A DNA stretch of 37,335 bases. Source: Chromera velia (lineage: Eukaryota; Sar; Chromeraceae). The notes below the pieces were generated by a model. That model was given only the letters and a program-made list of their open reading frames with translations, did not search any database and was not told the DNA's origin. The stretch's first letter is position 1. The number at the start of each line of letters is the position of its first letter. The stretch covers positions 1 through 37,335 of the forward strand of contig JAHBMJ010000144.1 in assembly GCA_018398765.1 (NCBI GenBank), read 5' to 3'. The position numbers were made by a program, and so were the translations under genes. Below are positions 20,731 to 32,180 of the stretch, piece after piece.

Positions 20731-22824
20731 CACCATGCGACGTTCCCAAAGCGATTCCCTTCCCATCTGCCGAAAACGCCCCTGACACGAAACAAGGAGC
20801 AGGTTTCCCCAGTCTCTCTGCTGTCTCCAGCAGCCCTCCGTCGTCCCCCCGTGCACACACAGGACGGCATTCAAGACTGTTCAACGATTCCTCCCCCCTT
20901 CTTCCCCTCCCCTCCTCCAAAAGTCCCAAAACCAAATGTACACCCGCCTCTCCACTGAGGACGTCTACCACCACAGCCCCGCCCCCAGGGCTTACAGACA
21001 GAGCATATTGACCCCAAGGACCCCATGCGATCGAGGCCACGTGTTGGTTTTTCGATACAGGCTCAGAGGAGCTCAAAGGAAAGTCAAACCCCCCATGGCC
21101 GACCCAAATGGTGGCAGCAGGTTCTTCAGACGCCCCCCTTGCACAGGGAAGGCAGGACAGTCTGACCAGTCCGCTGCCTGTGAGGGCGACAATCCATAAA
21201 TCCAAATCTCGAACTTTCGCTTTCGACTCCCATTCTATGCGGCTGCCCCGTGCTGATCTCGTCTTTGCACCTTCCCCTATTGTACGTCTTCTCTTAAACA
21301 CCACCCCACCCCCCTCAGTCCCATTCGGTTTTCGATTCCTCTGTGCACACCTAGAGAAAAAGGGAGGGCCCCGTGAGGACCTCGACGGCTGCGCTGAGAG
21401 AGGCACACGACCCGACAGAGAGATGTCTAGAAGTTCCTGCCCCCCCCGTGCATCTGCATGGGGAGAGAGAGGTCCCACACGGGCCACTCGATGGAACCAC
21501 TCGTGTGGCTGCAGGAGCGAATTGCGAGACTCCGCAGCAGCAGCGTGCAGGTCTGTCTGCCTGCCTGCTCCCTCTTGTCCTGCATCTGACTGTGAGAGTG
21601 CGAAAATCGTTACAAAACCCCGCGAGTCGCCAACAGCGATGAATCTCGCATCTCTCTGAGGCCACACCGCGATGCTGGTGCAGTGAGGTAGGCAGAGATC
21701 TCGGACGGTTTCGGCTTGAAAGAAGAAACGTAATGCGGAAAGGCCAGCAGACTTCTTTTGGACTTCCCCTGAACTTCCCGTGTGCACTCTGAGTGCAACC
21801 AAGAAGAGCTGTTCCGGCCCTCTCACACACTTCCCAGCACTGTTCCTGCTCCCAACCCGCGCCCGCCCCCCGGCCACAAGTGTTTGGTCATCTGTCCACT
21901 CGACTGCCTCAAACACGCACTCTGTTGCTGCTACAGCAGTGGGAGCACTGGAAGAGGCGGAGGGACCCTGGATAATGTTGTTGTGTTGTTGAGGGAGAAG
22001 GCTAGCAAGGAACGATCGGCCATTGAAAGAACCGATCAGGGGAAGCCGCCCCTGTGCATGTCCTGACAAAAGAATCTCCCCTGAAAACATCTGAGAGAAA
22101 TCGAACGGCCGGCTCAGGTCATGGACAGACAAGATCTCGTCGCTGCATGGGCACCATGTATATATGTGAATGTATAGCAGGATGAGAACAAACTTGCATG
22201 CTTCTGTAACAGACATTGTTCGATCGAAGAATTTGGAAGTCATCAAATGAGGCATTGATTCGGGTAGTGAGTCATGCACTTTGGATGAAAGGCACCTGCA
22301 TGCATGCAGAGTCAAATGGCACGAGTGATTGGTCAAAGTCAATCACCTCTTTTACTTTTGCAGGGCTTTATGACCGCAAGACTAAGAAGGTTGGCATTAA
22401 AAAAAAAAAGAAATATTGTCACCGCCGTTCTTTGCATTTCCCTTTTTGCAGAGAGCCTCGCAACTTTGCAGGGGTTCGTCCAACATGCAAATACATATAT
22501 ATATATATCACAGTATCAGCACTCTTTCTGAGTATGTATATACATATGAAAGTCTGCTTTTCTGTCCATATTTGCGGTGACTGACCCGAATCCGAGTACC
22601 ACGAGAGTTCCACTAGGGTTGAAGCGCAGCATACAGGGACTTCCCTCAATCCCCTGGAAGCTCGAGAAGCAAGGACGCATGTGGCGTCGGAATCGGGGCA
22701 CCAAGGCCGGGATGGACCTGTCGACCTTCTCTGTTTTGTCATGTTCTTCGCTGCTTTCTACCAGTGTCAAATCGAGGGCTTCGTCTAGGGCGCCGTTGTC
22801 CGGAATCGTTTTCTTTGTCTTCAT
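13748..22824 (-). CDS. WD40 - ankyrin-like - TRP-type cation channel fusion protein
   Basis: About 2,050-2,100 residues. Exons read in order: 22824-22586, 22142-20734, 20303-18895, about 18768-18652, 18554 to about 18210, about 18115-17266, possibly 16971-16924, 16839-16670, 16015-15788, 15611-14921, 14685-14411, 14174-13748. Exons 1-5 encode WD40-type strands; splicing rebuilds them (SADGKGIALGTSHG|SVFV; RFNPSGTLVVLGFG|DEILS). Next comes a degenerate ankyrin-like region (GMNLLHIFVLLY, then SPLSLALG). The channel has the pre-S1 motif HPWVQVTVLYKW|YAYGRTF, six hydrophobic helices, a pore loop FGLLGDFGDLLE with the GDF typical of polycystin/TRP filters, and S6 ending MLNLLISVVSDSW. The tail is a predicted coiled coil (DKLDSSMRACRSM onward), as used for tetramer assembly. 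It should be a membrane cation channel; ion, gating and membrane are unknown. Unsure points: the reading frame shifts between about 18210 and 18115, implying a small intron I could not place, and the join at 17265-16971 meets an in-frame TGA unless a downstream acceptor is used. Confidence 0.75.
15740..15787 (-). repeat. (GTCA)n microsatellite beginning at a 5' splice site
   Basis: On the channel gene's sense strand the intron starts at 15787 with GTCAGTCAGTCAGTCAGTCA and continues, with one interruption, for about 48 bp. The donor is thus the first of many identical donor-like hexamers. Confidence 0.85.
16016..16669 (-). other. Channel-gene intron with CA/GA repeats
   Basis: This 654-bp intron joins NTLVYDP and HVWLPLFS in phase 2 (GT plus A makes Val). 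It carries (CA)n at about 16280-16312, (GA)n at 16313-16340, a CACT stretch and (CA)n to 16390 on the plus strand. An open frame at 16412-16636 is not needed by the model. Confidence 0.7.
20304..20733 (-). other. Channel-gene intron with long CT/GA tract
   Basis: 430-bp intron between two WD40 exons. Plus-strand (CT)n at about 20659-20726, that is (GA)n on the sense strand starting six bases after the donor GTGAGT. The rest has no recognised feature. Confidence 0.75.
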
Positions 22825-23559
22825 CCTGAAATGGTCACTTTGTTGTACAAATTCATGGGGGTGGTCAGCAGGTCGAGATACAAACTGAATGTTCTTTTTG
22901 AGCAGGTGAATCCTTTTTGTTCTTTCACAGAGGTTGAATAGGAAGCCACATGCTGGATAGGTTCTGACACGGCACTCTGAGGGCAAAGGCAGCTATATGA
23001 ATATCAACAACCACAAAGCCGTGCATACAAAGACAGCAAAGCTTCAAGAAGAGTCATGAAGTGACCGTGTTGGCCTCATGCAGCAAGAAGACCACCGGAC
23101 CATGCACTGCATGCCCTTGCACCCCTATACCGATACGCGCGCGAGCGCGCGCGCGCGGGCCCTGCGAACTCTGCATGACAATAGCTCTCGATCGAGTTGC
23201 AAGGGCATCGCGCACGCGCTTGCGGAATTTAAATGAATTTAATGCGTTGGCAAATGTATACGTGGGCAACGAATTTCACATTTGATCGAAAGGATCCCTC
23301 ATATATCCCTCATGATCCCTCCACTCACAGTCAGCCTCTCTCAAACCCATCAATTGTTCGAGATCCAGCTTTGAGGTGTCACTGTAAATATGTGAAGGAG
23401 TGGGGTCTGATGTGCTGATATAGCGTTGACACCTGTTCTCTGCTTTGCTCAAACCTCCTTGATTTCTTAATTGTTGGGTTTGGCCGATCACAGGAGACGC
23501 GCAGCTCTGGCGTAGCTTTCAGCGTCGCTCAAGCTGCCTAAGTAATCGGCAAAGAGGCA
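22825..23559. promoter_or_regulatory. Divergent intergenic promoter region
   Basis: 735 bp between the start of the minus-strand channel gene (ATG at 22824) and the plus-strand polymerase gene (ATG at 23560), so both promoters and 5' UTRs should be here. It contains an alternating CG stretch at 23135-23157. I recognise no TATA or initiator element with confidence. Confidence 0.55.
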
Positions 23560-26500
23560 ATGTATAGTCACCTCAGGTCGTCTCGGCAGGCCCTGAGGGC
23601 CCTAGCCGGAAGGTCAATGTACAGTGTCACGCTTCAACGAAGGCCTTTCCCGTTTTTGTCAAGAACTCCGGTGTTCTCCAACTTCCCGGTGCTGTTCGCT
23701 CAACGAGGATTTTCGACCGCTGTTCTGAGCCGCGAGACCGCCTCTGACTTATGGCGCGACACCTTCATTCGAGAGAACAGAATCGAGGGTGTCACCATGG
23801 TCAAGGACATATCGTCTGCCAGACGGGCAGTGTCGGTGATCAAGAAGAACGCGAATCACGCCTTTGCTTGGGACACAGAGACGGAAATGCTGCCGTCAAA
23901 AGGTCCGGGGTTGCACTGTGATACGAAGCTTCTCTGTCTGACGTGCTATGGAGGAGATGACATTGACTTCGGTCATGGTCCTTTTCTCTGGGTGGACGTT
24001 TCGGGTTGTGCTCAGGGTGTGCTTGCAGAGTTTCAGGAAGTTTTGGAAGATTCCCGAATTCGCAAAGTGTTCCACAACTTCTCCTTCGACTACAGTGCCC
24101 TTCTCGCCAACGGTATCCGTGTGAGAGGTCTTGAGGCGGATACGCTTCATCTGGCACGTCTGGTTGACAGCTCTCTAGCGGGGTGGGAGGCACGGGTGAG
24201 TTGTCAGAAGAGAGAGAGAGCAGCAGCACTCGAGGAGCTGATGTCCATGAGCGTGGATGCAATCCCAAACATAGAGAAGGAGGGGGAGAATGAAAAGCAA
24301 CGTAGACGAGTGGGAAGGCCCCGAAAAGTGACACCTGTGTACCAAGACTTGAAGGAAATCGACCATCCCACAGAACGCCCCTCCTCTGCCCAAGCATCCC
24401 TCTCTGTTGAGTCTCCAAACACGACCACGAAGGAGGTTCCGCCCCCCCCCCCAATCAGGAGAGTGGACCCCTTCCCTTACTCCCTCAAGTCCCTCATGTC
24501 CAAATTTCTCGCCCCTCATGGGAAGAGCTTCAAGTGGACCCCGGGAGATGTCCCGAGGCCGATTCAGGGGGAGAGGGAGAGGGAGAGTGCGGGTCGAACA
24601 AAGACCAGGGGACCGAAAAGCCGAGCGAGAGTTTCTTCGGGTGCTTTGAAGGAGGGGGAGGGGCAGGCTTTATCTGATGAGCACTTGAGAAGCGATCTTG
24701 CTGAAGAGTGCGTGGATGCGGACGAAGGAGAAGGAGAGGGCGAAGAAGATGACGGACGGTGGCACCAGTTGAAAGAACTCTTCGGGAAGGCCAACACAGA
24801 GGAAATTCACAACTGTACGGATCCTGCGGTATTCACTCGCTGGGTCGGTTCTCTGACTTGCAAACTTTTCATCCCACTTCCCTTTCCTCTGCAGCACTGT
24901 TTTGACGACGTTGTTATCGATTTGCATGAAGATAGATTGCTTCTCTCAGCCACCCGTACATGCGCAAAGCATATCGCATAGAGCCATCTGTCTACCATGT
25001 GGTTGGCCAGAGCCTAAGCAGTGGCTCACCGGCTTTAACCACCTCAGTTCATTTATTTTCTGGATTCTATAAACCCATGCCTTCCTTCATTTTTTCTCCT
25101 GCCAGCGAGGAGCCTCTCTCTTCAAGAAACGGCAATCCAGGGAAGCAGGGGCATCTTTCTGAGTGTGTGACAACTAATGCGTTGATCCAGTCTCTTGAAG
25201 ACTCTCTGTACCTGCTCCACCACACTGCACATAGATCGTCTTTCTTTTTGGACACTTCTTCACATATTATAATGCAGGTCCGATACGGATGCGAGGATGT
25301 GTGGGGAGCTTTCCACCTGTACGTCCTCTTCCGGTCCACCCTTGAGGGCCGTGAGTGGAATAGCGAGGTTGTTGCGTCGTCTTCTTCAGAAGGCACAACA
25401 ATGACCTCAGGACAGGGAGGCAAGAGGGGGCGGGAAGGGAAGAACGGCTTCTCAGGAAGCGAGATGAGCAGAAACGCGTCGAAATTCACAGGGAGGAACA
25501 TGTGGGACTTCGTCAAGGTCGGATTCTTCCAACTGTCTGTCTGAGTAGTAGAGTGCAGTGAGCCTCTTCTTCTTCTTCTTCTCCTTCTTCTTCTTCTTCT
25601 TCTTCTTCTTTCTTCTTTTTCTTCTTCTTCTTGTCTTCTTCTTCTTGTCTTCTTCTTCTTGTCTTCTTCTTCTTGTCTTCTTCTTCTTCTTCTTCTTCTT
25701 CTTCTCCTTCTCCTTCTCCTTCTCCTTCTCCTTCTTCTTCTTCTTCTCTTCCTCTTCTTTCTTCTTCTTCTTCTTCTTCTTCTTTCTTCTTCTTTCTTCT
25801 TCTTTCTTCTTCTTCTTCTTCTTCTTCTTCTTCTTCTTCTCCTTCTCCTTCTCTTTCTCCTTCTCCTTCTTCTTCTTCTTCTTCTTCTCCTTCTCCTTCT
25901 CCTTCTCCTTCTTCTTCTTCTCTTCTTCTTCGGTGAAGTGAAGAGTCAAGAGGAAGGCGTGCTGGTTGACTGCACCGGCTGAGGGATGAGCGGAGGGATT
26001 GTCAGACAGATTTGTGAGGAGTCCTTTCTTCATTCAATTGACCCCTTTCTCTCCCTCTCTTCTCTGTGCTTGGGCCCGCCCCTTTCATTTCGCAGATCTG
26101 GAGTTTTTTTTACCGCAAAAAATCCCACTGACTAACTAACAGACAATGCTCAATAACAATGTGTTTCTCAGGACTGTTGGACTCCTTTCGGCGAGTCCCT
26201 TTGTCGTATGGAGGAGCGAGGAATGCGCCTGGACTCCCAAACGCTCAACGAAGCCTGTGTTCGGGCAGAGAGGAGGGCTCAGGTAGGTCAATCGAGGGGC
26301 AAGCGCGTGAGGTGGAATGGGAACGAAAAGAGCTTGCTTCTGTGTCTGCATGTCTCCACTTCAAATCAAATCAGCTGGGAAGGAGACCCAAAAAGGAAAA
26401 AAAATGGAATCGGACGAGTGTCTTTATAGGGTATTCTGTTCTGTCAGCTGCGCTTGCTTCAACATTGCGGTCCAGCTACACTTCCCTCCGTTCCCCCATG

Positions 26501-26814
26501 TGGTGAAATGACGACGTGAGTGGGCATGAGGAGCAATTTCTTCTCTACCTTCTATTGTCGCTGGTCAGAAAACAAACCTCTTTCTCTTTTCTCATCACAA
26601 ACGCGTGTGCTTCTTCAGCTTCTTTCTCTTTCTTTCCCAATATTTCGCTATCTTGCGCCTTTTGCAGGATGGCCGAAGGGCGTTTGTGGAGTGGGCCGGC
26701 AGTGTGCAAGGTCCCTCTGGCAGGAGGCTGAATCCCTACGCGTCGCTGATGAACCTGAACTCGTCAAAGCAACTGAGGTACGTCAGTTTGTTTGTTTCAA
26801 TGTTTCTCTCTCTC

Positions 26815-26886
<72 letters not shown>

Positions 26887-29800
26887 CCTGTAAGAGGAGA
26901 GAGTGAAAGCAAGGGCCCTTGGGGGTGGCTTTCTAGAAAAAAGAAGCCAGCAGATTCTTGCCAGTAGTAAGTAGCGGCTGGAATTGAAAAAAAAAAGAAA
27001 AAGATGGAGGAGCGCAGTCAGTTGTCACTTGATTGAAGGGACCTACGGGAGGTCAGAACTTTATCGACCAAAACAAAAAACACTTTCCTTCCCTGCCAGC
27101 TCGGCAAAAGAAGGAGGCATGCCCTCGTGGTTGTACCCATTGGTCTCTTTTTCTTGTCGCCATTTCCTTTCCACTTCTCTTCTCTTCTCTTCTCTTCTCT
27201 TCTCGTGTCCTCTGTTCTTTCTTGCAGAACATTTCTCTTCGGAAGCACCGAGGAGTGGGAGGGGCAGATAAATCTGAAGACCTCCGAGCACATCCCTGGA
27301 GAGTTGCTGGTTGAAGAGAAAAACACTGCAGGGTGGAGGGTGCCTCTAAAGTTCAAAAGAGAACGGAGTGTCAAGAGAGCAGAGCTTCTCACTGGAGACA
27401 GAGGAGAGACTGTTCTTTTCCCCTCAGATGAGGGAGGTGAGGGAGGAACAAAAGAAAAAGAAAGAGACTACTGCGACGAGGAAGAACTGTTCACACCCTC
27501 GAGTGTCTCCTTTGAGATCCGGGGCCTGGGTCTGCGTCTGGAGGGCCCCGGCCTCGGCAGGCAGAGGGCCCTCTTCACCCCAAAAGGGTGGCCCAAAATT
27601 TCCCGGCAGATTCTGGAGGCGCTGGCGGGAGACACGAACGAGGGCGAGGTCAGGCAGATAGAGAGAGAGAGAGACTTTGTTGCGTTTAAACGGGCCTGCA
27701 AGGTCCTAAGGGAAGGAAGGAAGGAAGGGAGGAAGGAAGGAAGGATTCTTCTTTCATTCAGAGACGTCGCTTGCTCCCTCTCTCTTTCTCTCCCTCCCTC
27801 TTTGTGTGCTTGTGTAGCCTACCAAGGGGTGCAATCTCATCCCATCTTCGACAAAGAGATCGATCGCTGAAGAGATAAATCGAAGTATGGACAAATACAC
27901 ATATGGAGAGGGAGACATTTAGGCAGACTGAGCTCGACCTTGGTGATTTATCGATGATGGATGGATAGATCAATGTGTGTGATACAAAAGCAGATTGGCA
28001 GCTAAGTAGGTAGTATGTAAGTAGATAGATACACAAATAGAGACGCAGAGTGACGGACAGACACATGAATGCGTTCGCAGTCTCTTTATCATCTTGTCTG
28101 TTTCAGTGCTCGTTCCTTCCCCCCCTTTTTCCTCCCTCCCCTCCCCTCATTCGTTCATTCCTGCAGTACGGAGCAGCATTCGAGCAAGTGAGGGCCCGTC
28201 TGGGGGAGGAAGAGGCAACAGCTGCGTGCCGAGCCCTGGCGGCACTGCACGACAGCATGAGAAGCTCTCGGGTGCTGTCGAGCATCCTCAGTCCCCTCAG
28301 AGACAGGAGCAATGGGGGAAGAGTCCATGCATCCTTCGCTCCTGATACTGCGACTGGTCAGTCAGTCAGTGAATGACCATGGAGGCCGGCCGGGGCGATG
28401 TCAGGTTTCTGTGGTTGGGCTTTGTCAGAGAGAGAGAGAGCATTTGATTTTGACAGATCATCTTTAATAAGATAGATACAAAAAGAAAGCCATGTGGATA
28501 GAAGTTGAACGACTCCGCGTCGATTTTCCTTCGTTTGTGATGATGATCATTTTCTTTCATCTGCACATGCCGATGTGACCCGTGCACTCTCTCCACCTCT
28601 TTCTTTCTCTCCGCTTGCAAGGGGGGCACGCCTGCAGGTCGACTCGTGTGCCGACGGCCTAACCTCCAGAACCAGCCTGCCTCCTCCAGGGACATCTTCA
28701 AGATCCGAGACGCATTCACTGCAGATTCGGGTGAGCCAGTCAGATGGTTGGGTGATTGGACCGTTTTCCTTCCTGCTTGCTCGCTCCTCTTCTTCACCTC
28801 GGCGCGAAAGGGCTGAACATGCTGACCATCTGCGAAGGCTTTGCAAAACACGGTCGAAATTCGGCTCATTTGCCTTTTCGATTGCCTTTCCACATTTTCT
28901 CTTTTTCTTCTTTTTCCGTGCGCAAAGCTTTCTTTCCCCTTCGGCTTCATCTGCTTCCTCGAGGTCATTGCAGGGAAGACGCTCCTGGTTGCTGACTACT
29001 CCCAGCTGGAGCTGCGCGTGCTTGCTCACCTGTCTGGGTGCAAGAAGATGATTGAGAAGCTGGAGAAAAAGGGGGATCTCCACAGTGAGACGGCAGTGGA
29101 GGTTTTCCCTCATGTGAAGGAAGCGTTGGAGTCGGGGGAGGTGGTGCTGGTGAGGAAGGGAGAGGGGGGCCCTCCGTCGGTCCAGGATCGGTTCCATTTT
29201 GAGCGGTCTGCAGGGAAAGTGATCAACTTCTCGATTGCTTATGGGAAGACAGCTGAGACACTTGCAGAGGATCTGAATGTGGACGTACGTATGTCTTCTT
29301 CTTTCTGTGTCTTCTTTCATCTTTAATTCTTTGTCTCCTGTTTCTTTTTTTTTCGGTCACTTGTCGTTGCCACCCCACCACCGGCTCACGACCCCTTTGT
29401 CTTTCTCTCTCTCGGTTTCCTCTTTCTTGTTTCCTTCCTTGCTTCTTCAAACAACGCCTTCCTTTTTCATTTGTCCCGTATCCGTCCGTCTAGAGGCCTG
29501 ATCTTTTCCCAAAACAAAGACGCAGCGTTTTGCAGGTTTTCTGCACTTTCTTTTTTCGCCCGGCCAGGGTTTTATGTATTTTTCCTGCCTCTTGTGCATG
29601 TGCAGCCCGAAACCGCTTCAGGGTACATGGACCGATGGTATGAGACCAACTGGGAAGTATTCGAGTGGAAGAAGGTGAGTGCAGTGCAAACAGCTGGGGG
29701 AGGAGATGGGGAGATGTCTCGAGTTGTATGCGCACAGCTGTCCTGAAACAGGTCACTGTGTACACTCTGTCATTTTCTTCTTGAAAGAGTGTGAACAACA

Positions 29801-30592
29801 TTTCTGTATTCAAGCCTGCCCGTTTCCACCTCTGTTGACGCCCCTTTTTCTCACATACACATTCAACTGCAGAGAACGATTGCAAATGCGAAACAAACTC
29901 TGACGGCTTCCTCCCTCTTAGGGCGTCAGAGGTACCTTCCGCACATCAGGTCTGTCCGTCGGTCCGTCGGTCGCTTACTTTGAGAGAAAAAAATTTCTTT
30001 CGGACAATCCGTCAGGGATTTCATGTGACGCCCCTCCTTTTTTTCCCCTTTCTTTCTTCCTTTCATTGATTGTTGTCTTTCATCCTTTTCTAATTGTCTG
30101 TATCTGCGGGTTTGTGTGTCTCTCAATGCGTTTTCCCCTCTGTGTCTAAGTCGCTTGGTGTATGACCTGCATTGCAATCACTCTATCTGTTTGTTATGTT
30201 CTCCTCCTGCAGAGACTGGTCTGGCTTCTCGAGGCTGAAGTCGGAGAGAGCTGCCGTGAACCACTGTGTACAGGTGAGCACATAGAGAAGGGAAGGGAAT
30301 GATCGCCTGGCGTTGAAACGAGACCTGATCGATCGATCGAGCAAAAAGGGGAGAAGCGCAAGAAAAGGGAGCGGAAAAAATCAACACCTGCCTTTAGCAG
30401 GTAGATCGTGTTCTTTAATAGACTGTGCAAGGGCTCCATCGATCGAGCAGGCAGAGAGGTCGAGGGAGGCCTCGCCACTGCAGGGCTGCAATCCTGCATG
30501 GGTCTCTGCCGATCATCTCAGTGCCTTCCCCTTCCGAACCTCTCTGTGTCTGTCTGCCTGCCTGCCTGTCTTTCTGTCTGTCTGTCTGTCTA

Positions 30593-30623
<31 letters not shown>

Positions 30624-31152
30624 GTCTGTCTGTCTTTCTTTCTTTTTGTCTGTTGTGTTCATGAAGAAAAGAAGGGAGAAGAAGAAACTGTCTGTCTGTC
30701 TGTCTGTCTGTCTATCTGTCTGTCTGTCTGTGGCAGAAGCTGAAAACAAACCGTTACCGGCGCTACGTCGTGACAGACCCTAAGCAAAAGGAAATGAATA
30801 GAAACGAACTCGTCCAGATGGAAAGAATGTGGAAGTGCAAGAGGGCAACCCTGCACTGGGCAGTGAAGGGCCGCAGGGTACGACTCAAGGCCTGGAGCTC
30901 TGGTACCCTTCCACTGAGAGCACGCCAAAAGAAAAGAAGAAAACAGAAGGAAGGTTCTGTCTGTCTGTCTGTGTTTGCCTGTCGGTGTGTCTGTTTGTCT
31001 GTCTGTCTGTCTGTCTGCCTGCCTGTCTGTCCGAAAGAAAGGGAGCGATTCGGAAAAAGTGAAATGAAGGAAAGACGATATAGTCTGTCTGTCTGTCTGT
31101 CTGTTCATGAAGAAAAGAAGGGAGAAGAAGAAACATATAGTCTGTCTGTCTG

Positions 31153-31227
<75 letters not shown>

Positions 31228-32180
31228 GGCTCTGCTGCCGACTTGGTGATGGCTGCGATGCTCCGGGTAGAGAACGACAGAGAGATGGGGGACGAACTCG
31301 GGTTCCGACTTGTCCTTCAGGTGCACGATGAACTTGTCCTGGAAGTCAGTCTTTTGCATGGGCGGAGGGAGGCATGCTCTTCATTTTCTTTTCTTCTTTT
31401 TTTCTTTTCTGACAGATTAATTGTGAACACACGCACACCTACGTGCCCTGCAGCAAAGCCAGAGTTGGTCTCTTTCTTGTCGGACTTGCATATGCTCTCT
31501 TGCTGCATTTGTCGACAGACTGATAGGTCGATCACCTGCCGAGCTTGTATGCCGCCAGATTTGTGGATGGAAATGTGATCGGCCGTACGTTTTTCTTTCA
31601 TTCAGTGGTTTGCCGTTTTCTTGACACTATCGCTCACTCATTCGACTCTGTGAGTGCATGCATCCAGGGCCCTGCCGAGAATGCTGAGAAGGCCCGCAGG
31701 AGGCTCGTGGCTCTGATGGCACATCCGTTTGCGGACTGGTGGCCGAATTTCTCCTTCAGAGTGCCACTCGAGGTTGACGCCAAGATCGGCACCTCATGGT
31801 TCCAGGCCAAGAAGCAGCAGAGCCACACTGAAACCCAAGCCGCGTCTGCCCCTGCGTTAGTCGGTGGTATGGGAGCAGAGAACGGACACGAGACCTCGAC
31901 GCCTTCTGACAGAAAGGGGGACGAAGTCCATGGAAAAGCGGGTGTTTCTGTGCGGCCTGTATCTCGGATGGAGGGGAAGGGAGAGGGAGTTTTGGATCCT
32001 GAAGATGAAGACGGTGGGTCAAAGAGTATTCTTCGAGGAGAGCTGATGGTGCAGAATGCCGTGTGGGGGAGGTTGGAGAGGGACAACGTGGACCTCCAGG
32101 CTGCGATTGCATCCAAGAGGGAGAGGGGAAGCGTTGTTGCTGGTAGAGAGAGATCCGGCACGAGAAAGGTCGCAATGTGA
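23560..32180 (+). CDS. Organellar family-A DNA polymerase with 3'-5' exonuclease (POP type), 13 exons
   Basis: Exons: 23560-24843, 25278-25517, 26172-26282, 26668-26777, 27228-27648, 28167-28356, 28638-28730, 28974-29284, 29606-29674, 29873-29949, 30213-30273, 31228-31344, 31668-32180. They sum to 3,597 nt (1,198 residues plus stop) and all 12 junctions agree in phase. The first 55 residues are Arg-rich with few acids ([10 protein letters not shown] near the end), like a mitochondrial or plastid transit peptide. Exonuclease: Exo I FAWDTETE (D105, E107), Exo II HNFSFD (D177), Exo III YGCED (Y431, D435). Between Exo II and Exo III lies a Glu/Arg-rich insert of about 200 residues. Then [25 protein letters not shown] and LQNQPAS. 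Polymerase: motif A DYSQLELR (D824), motif B R894-x3-K898 with F902 and Y906-G907, motif C QVHDEL (D1023, E1024). All catalytic residues are present. It should replicate organelle DNA; mitochondrion, plastid or both cannot be told. There is a roughly 140-residue C-terminal extension. Confidence 0.92.
25562..25932 (+). repeat. TTC/CTCC pyrimidine array in polymerase intron 2
   Basis: About 370 bp of almost pure pyrimidine (TTC, TCC and TTTC units) 45 bp after the exon 2 donor. The Ser-, Phe- or Lys-rich frames over it are artefacts. It resembles the purine array at 8183-8582 in inverse orientation. Confidence 0.95.
26806..27220 (+). repeat. Microsatellites in polymerase intron 4
   Basis: (CT)n at about 26809-26851 runs into (GT)n to 26884 shortly after the donor GTACGT. 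Near the acceptor, (TCTTC)n at about 27176-27205 forms much of the pyrimidine tract before TTCTTTCTTGCAG. Confidence 0.85.
30541..31227 (+). repeat. Repeat-filled polymerase intron 11, with dispersed repeat copy 2
   Basis: The intron is 30274-31227 (954 bp). From 30541 it holds (CTGT)n, the compound purine unit (about 30658-30690), (CTGT)n, the dispersed core at about 30751-30945, (CTGT)n with the CCGAAAGAAAGGG...GACGATATAG block, a second compound unit (about 31106-31140), then (CT)n at 31158-31186 and (GT)n running straight into the acceptor GTGTGCAG. The order of parts matches 4606-5060. Confidence 0.9.

Noticed and set aside
20641-20958. Plus-strand frame starting in Ser-Leu repeats
   Set aside because: Antisense of a WD40 exon plus the CT tract in the adjoining intron.
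25452-26033. Lys/Glu-rich minus frame and Ser/Phe-rich plus frames
   Set aside because: Translations of the TTC array inside polymerase intron 2.
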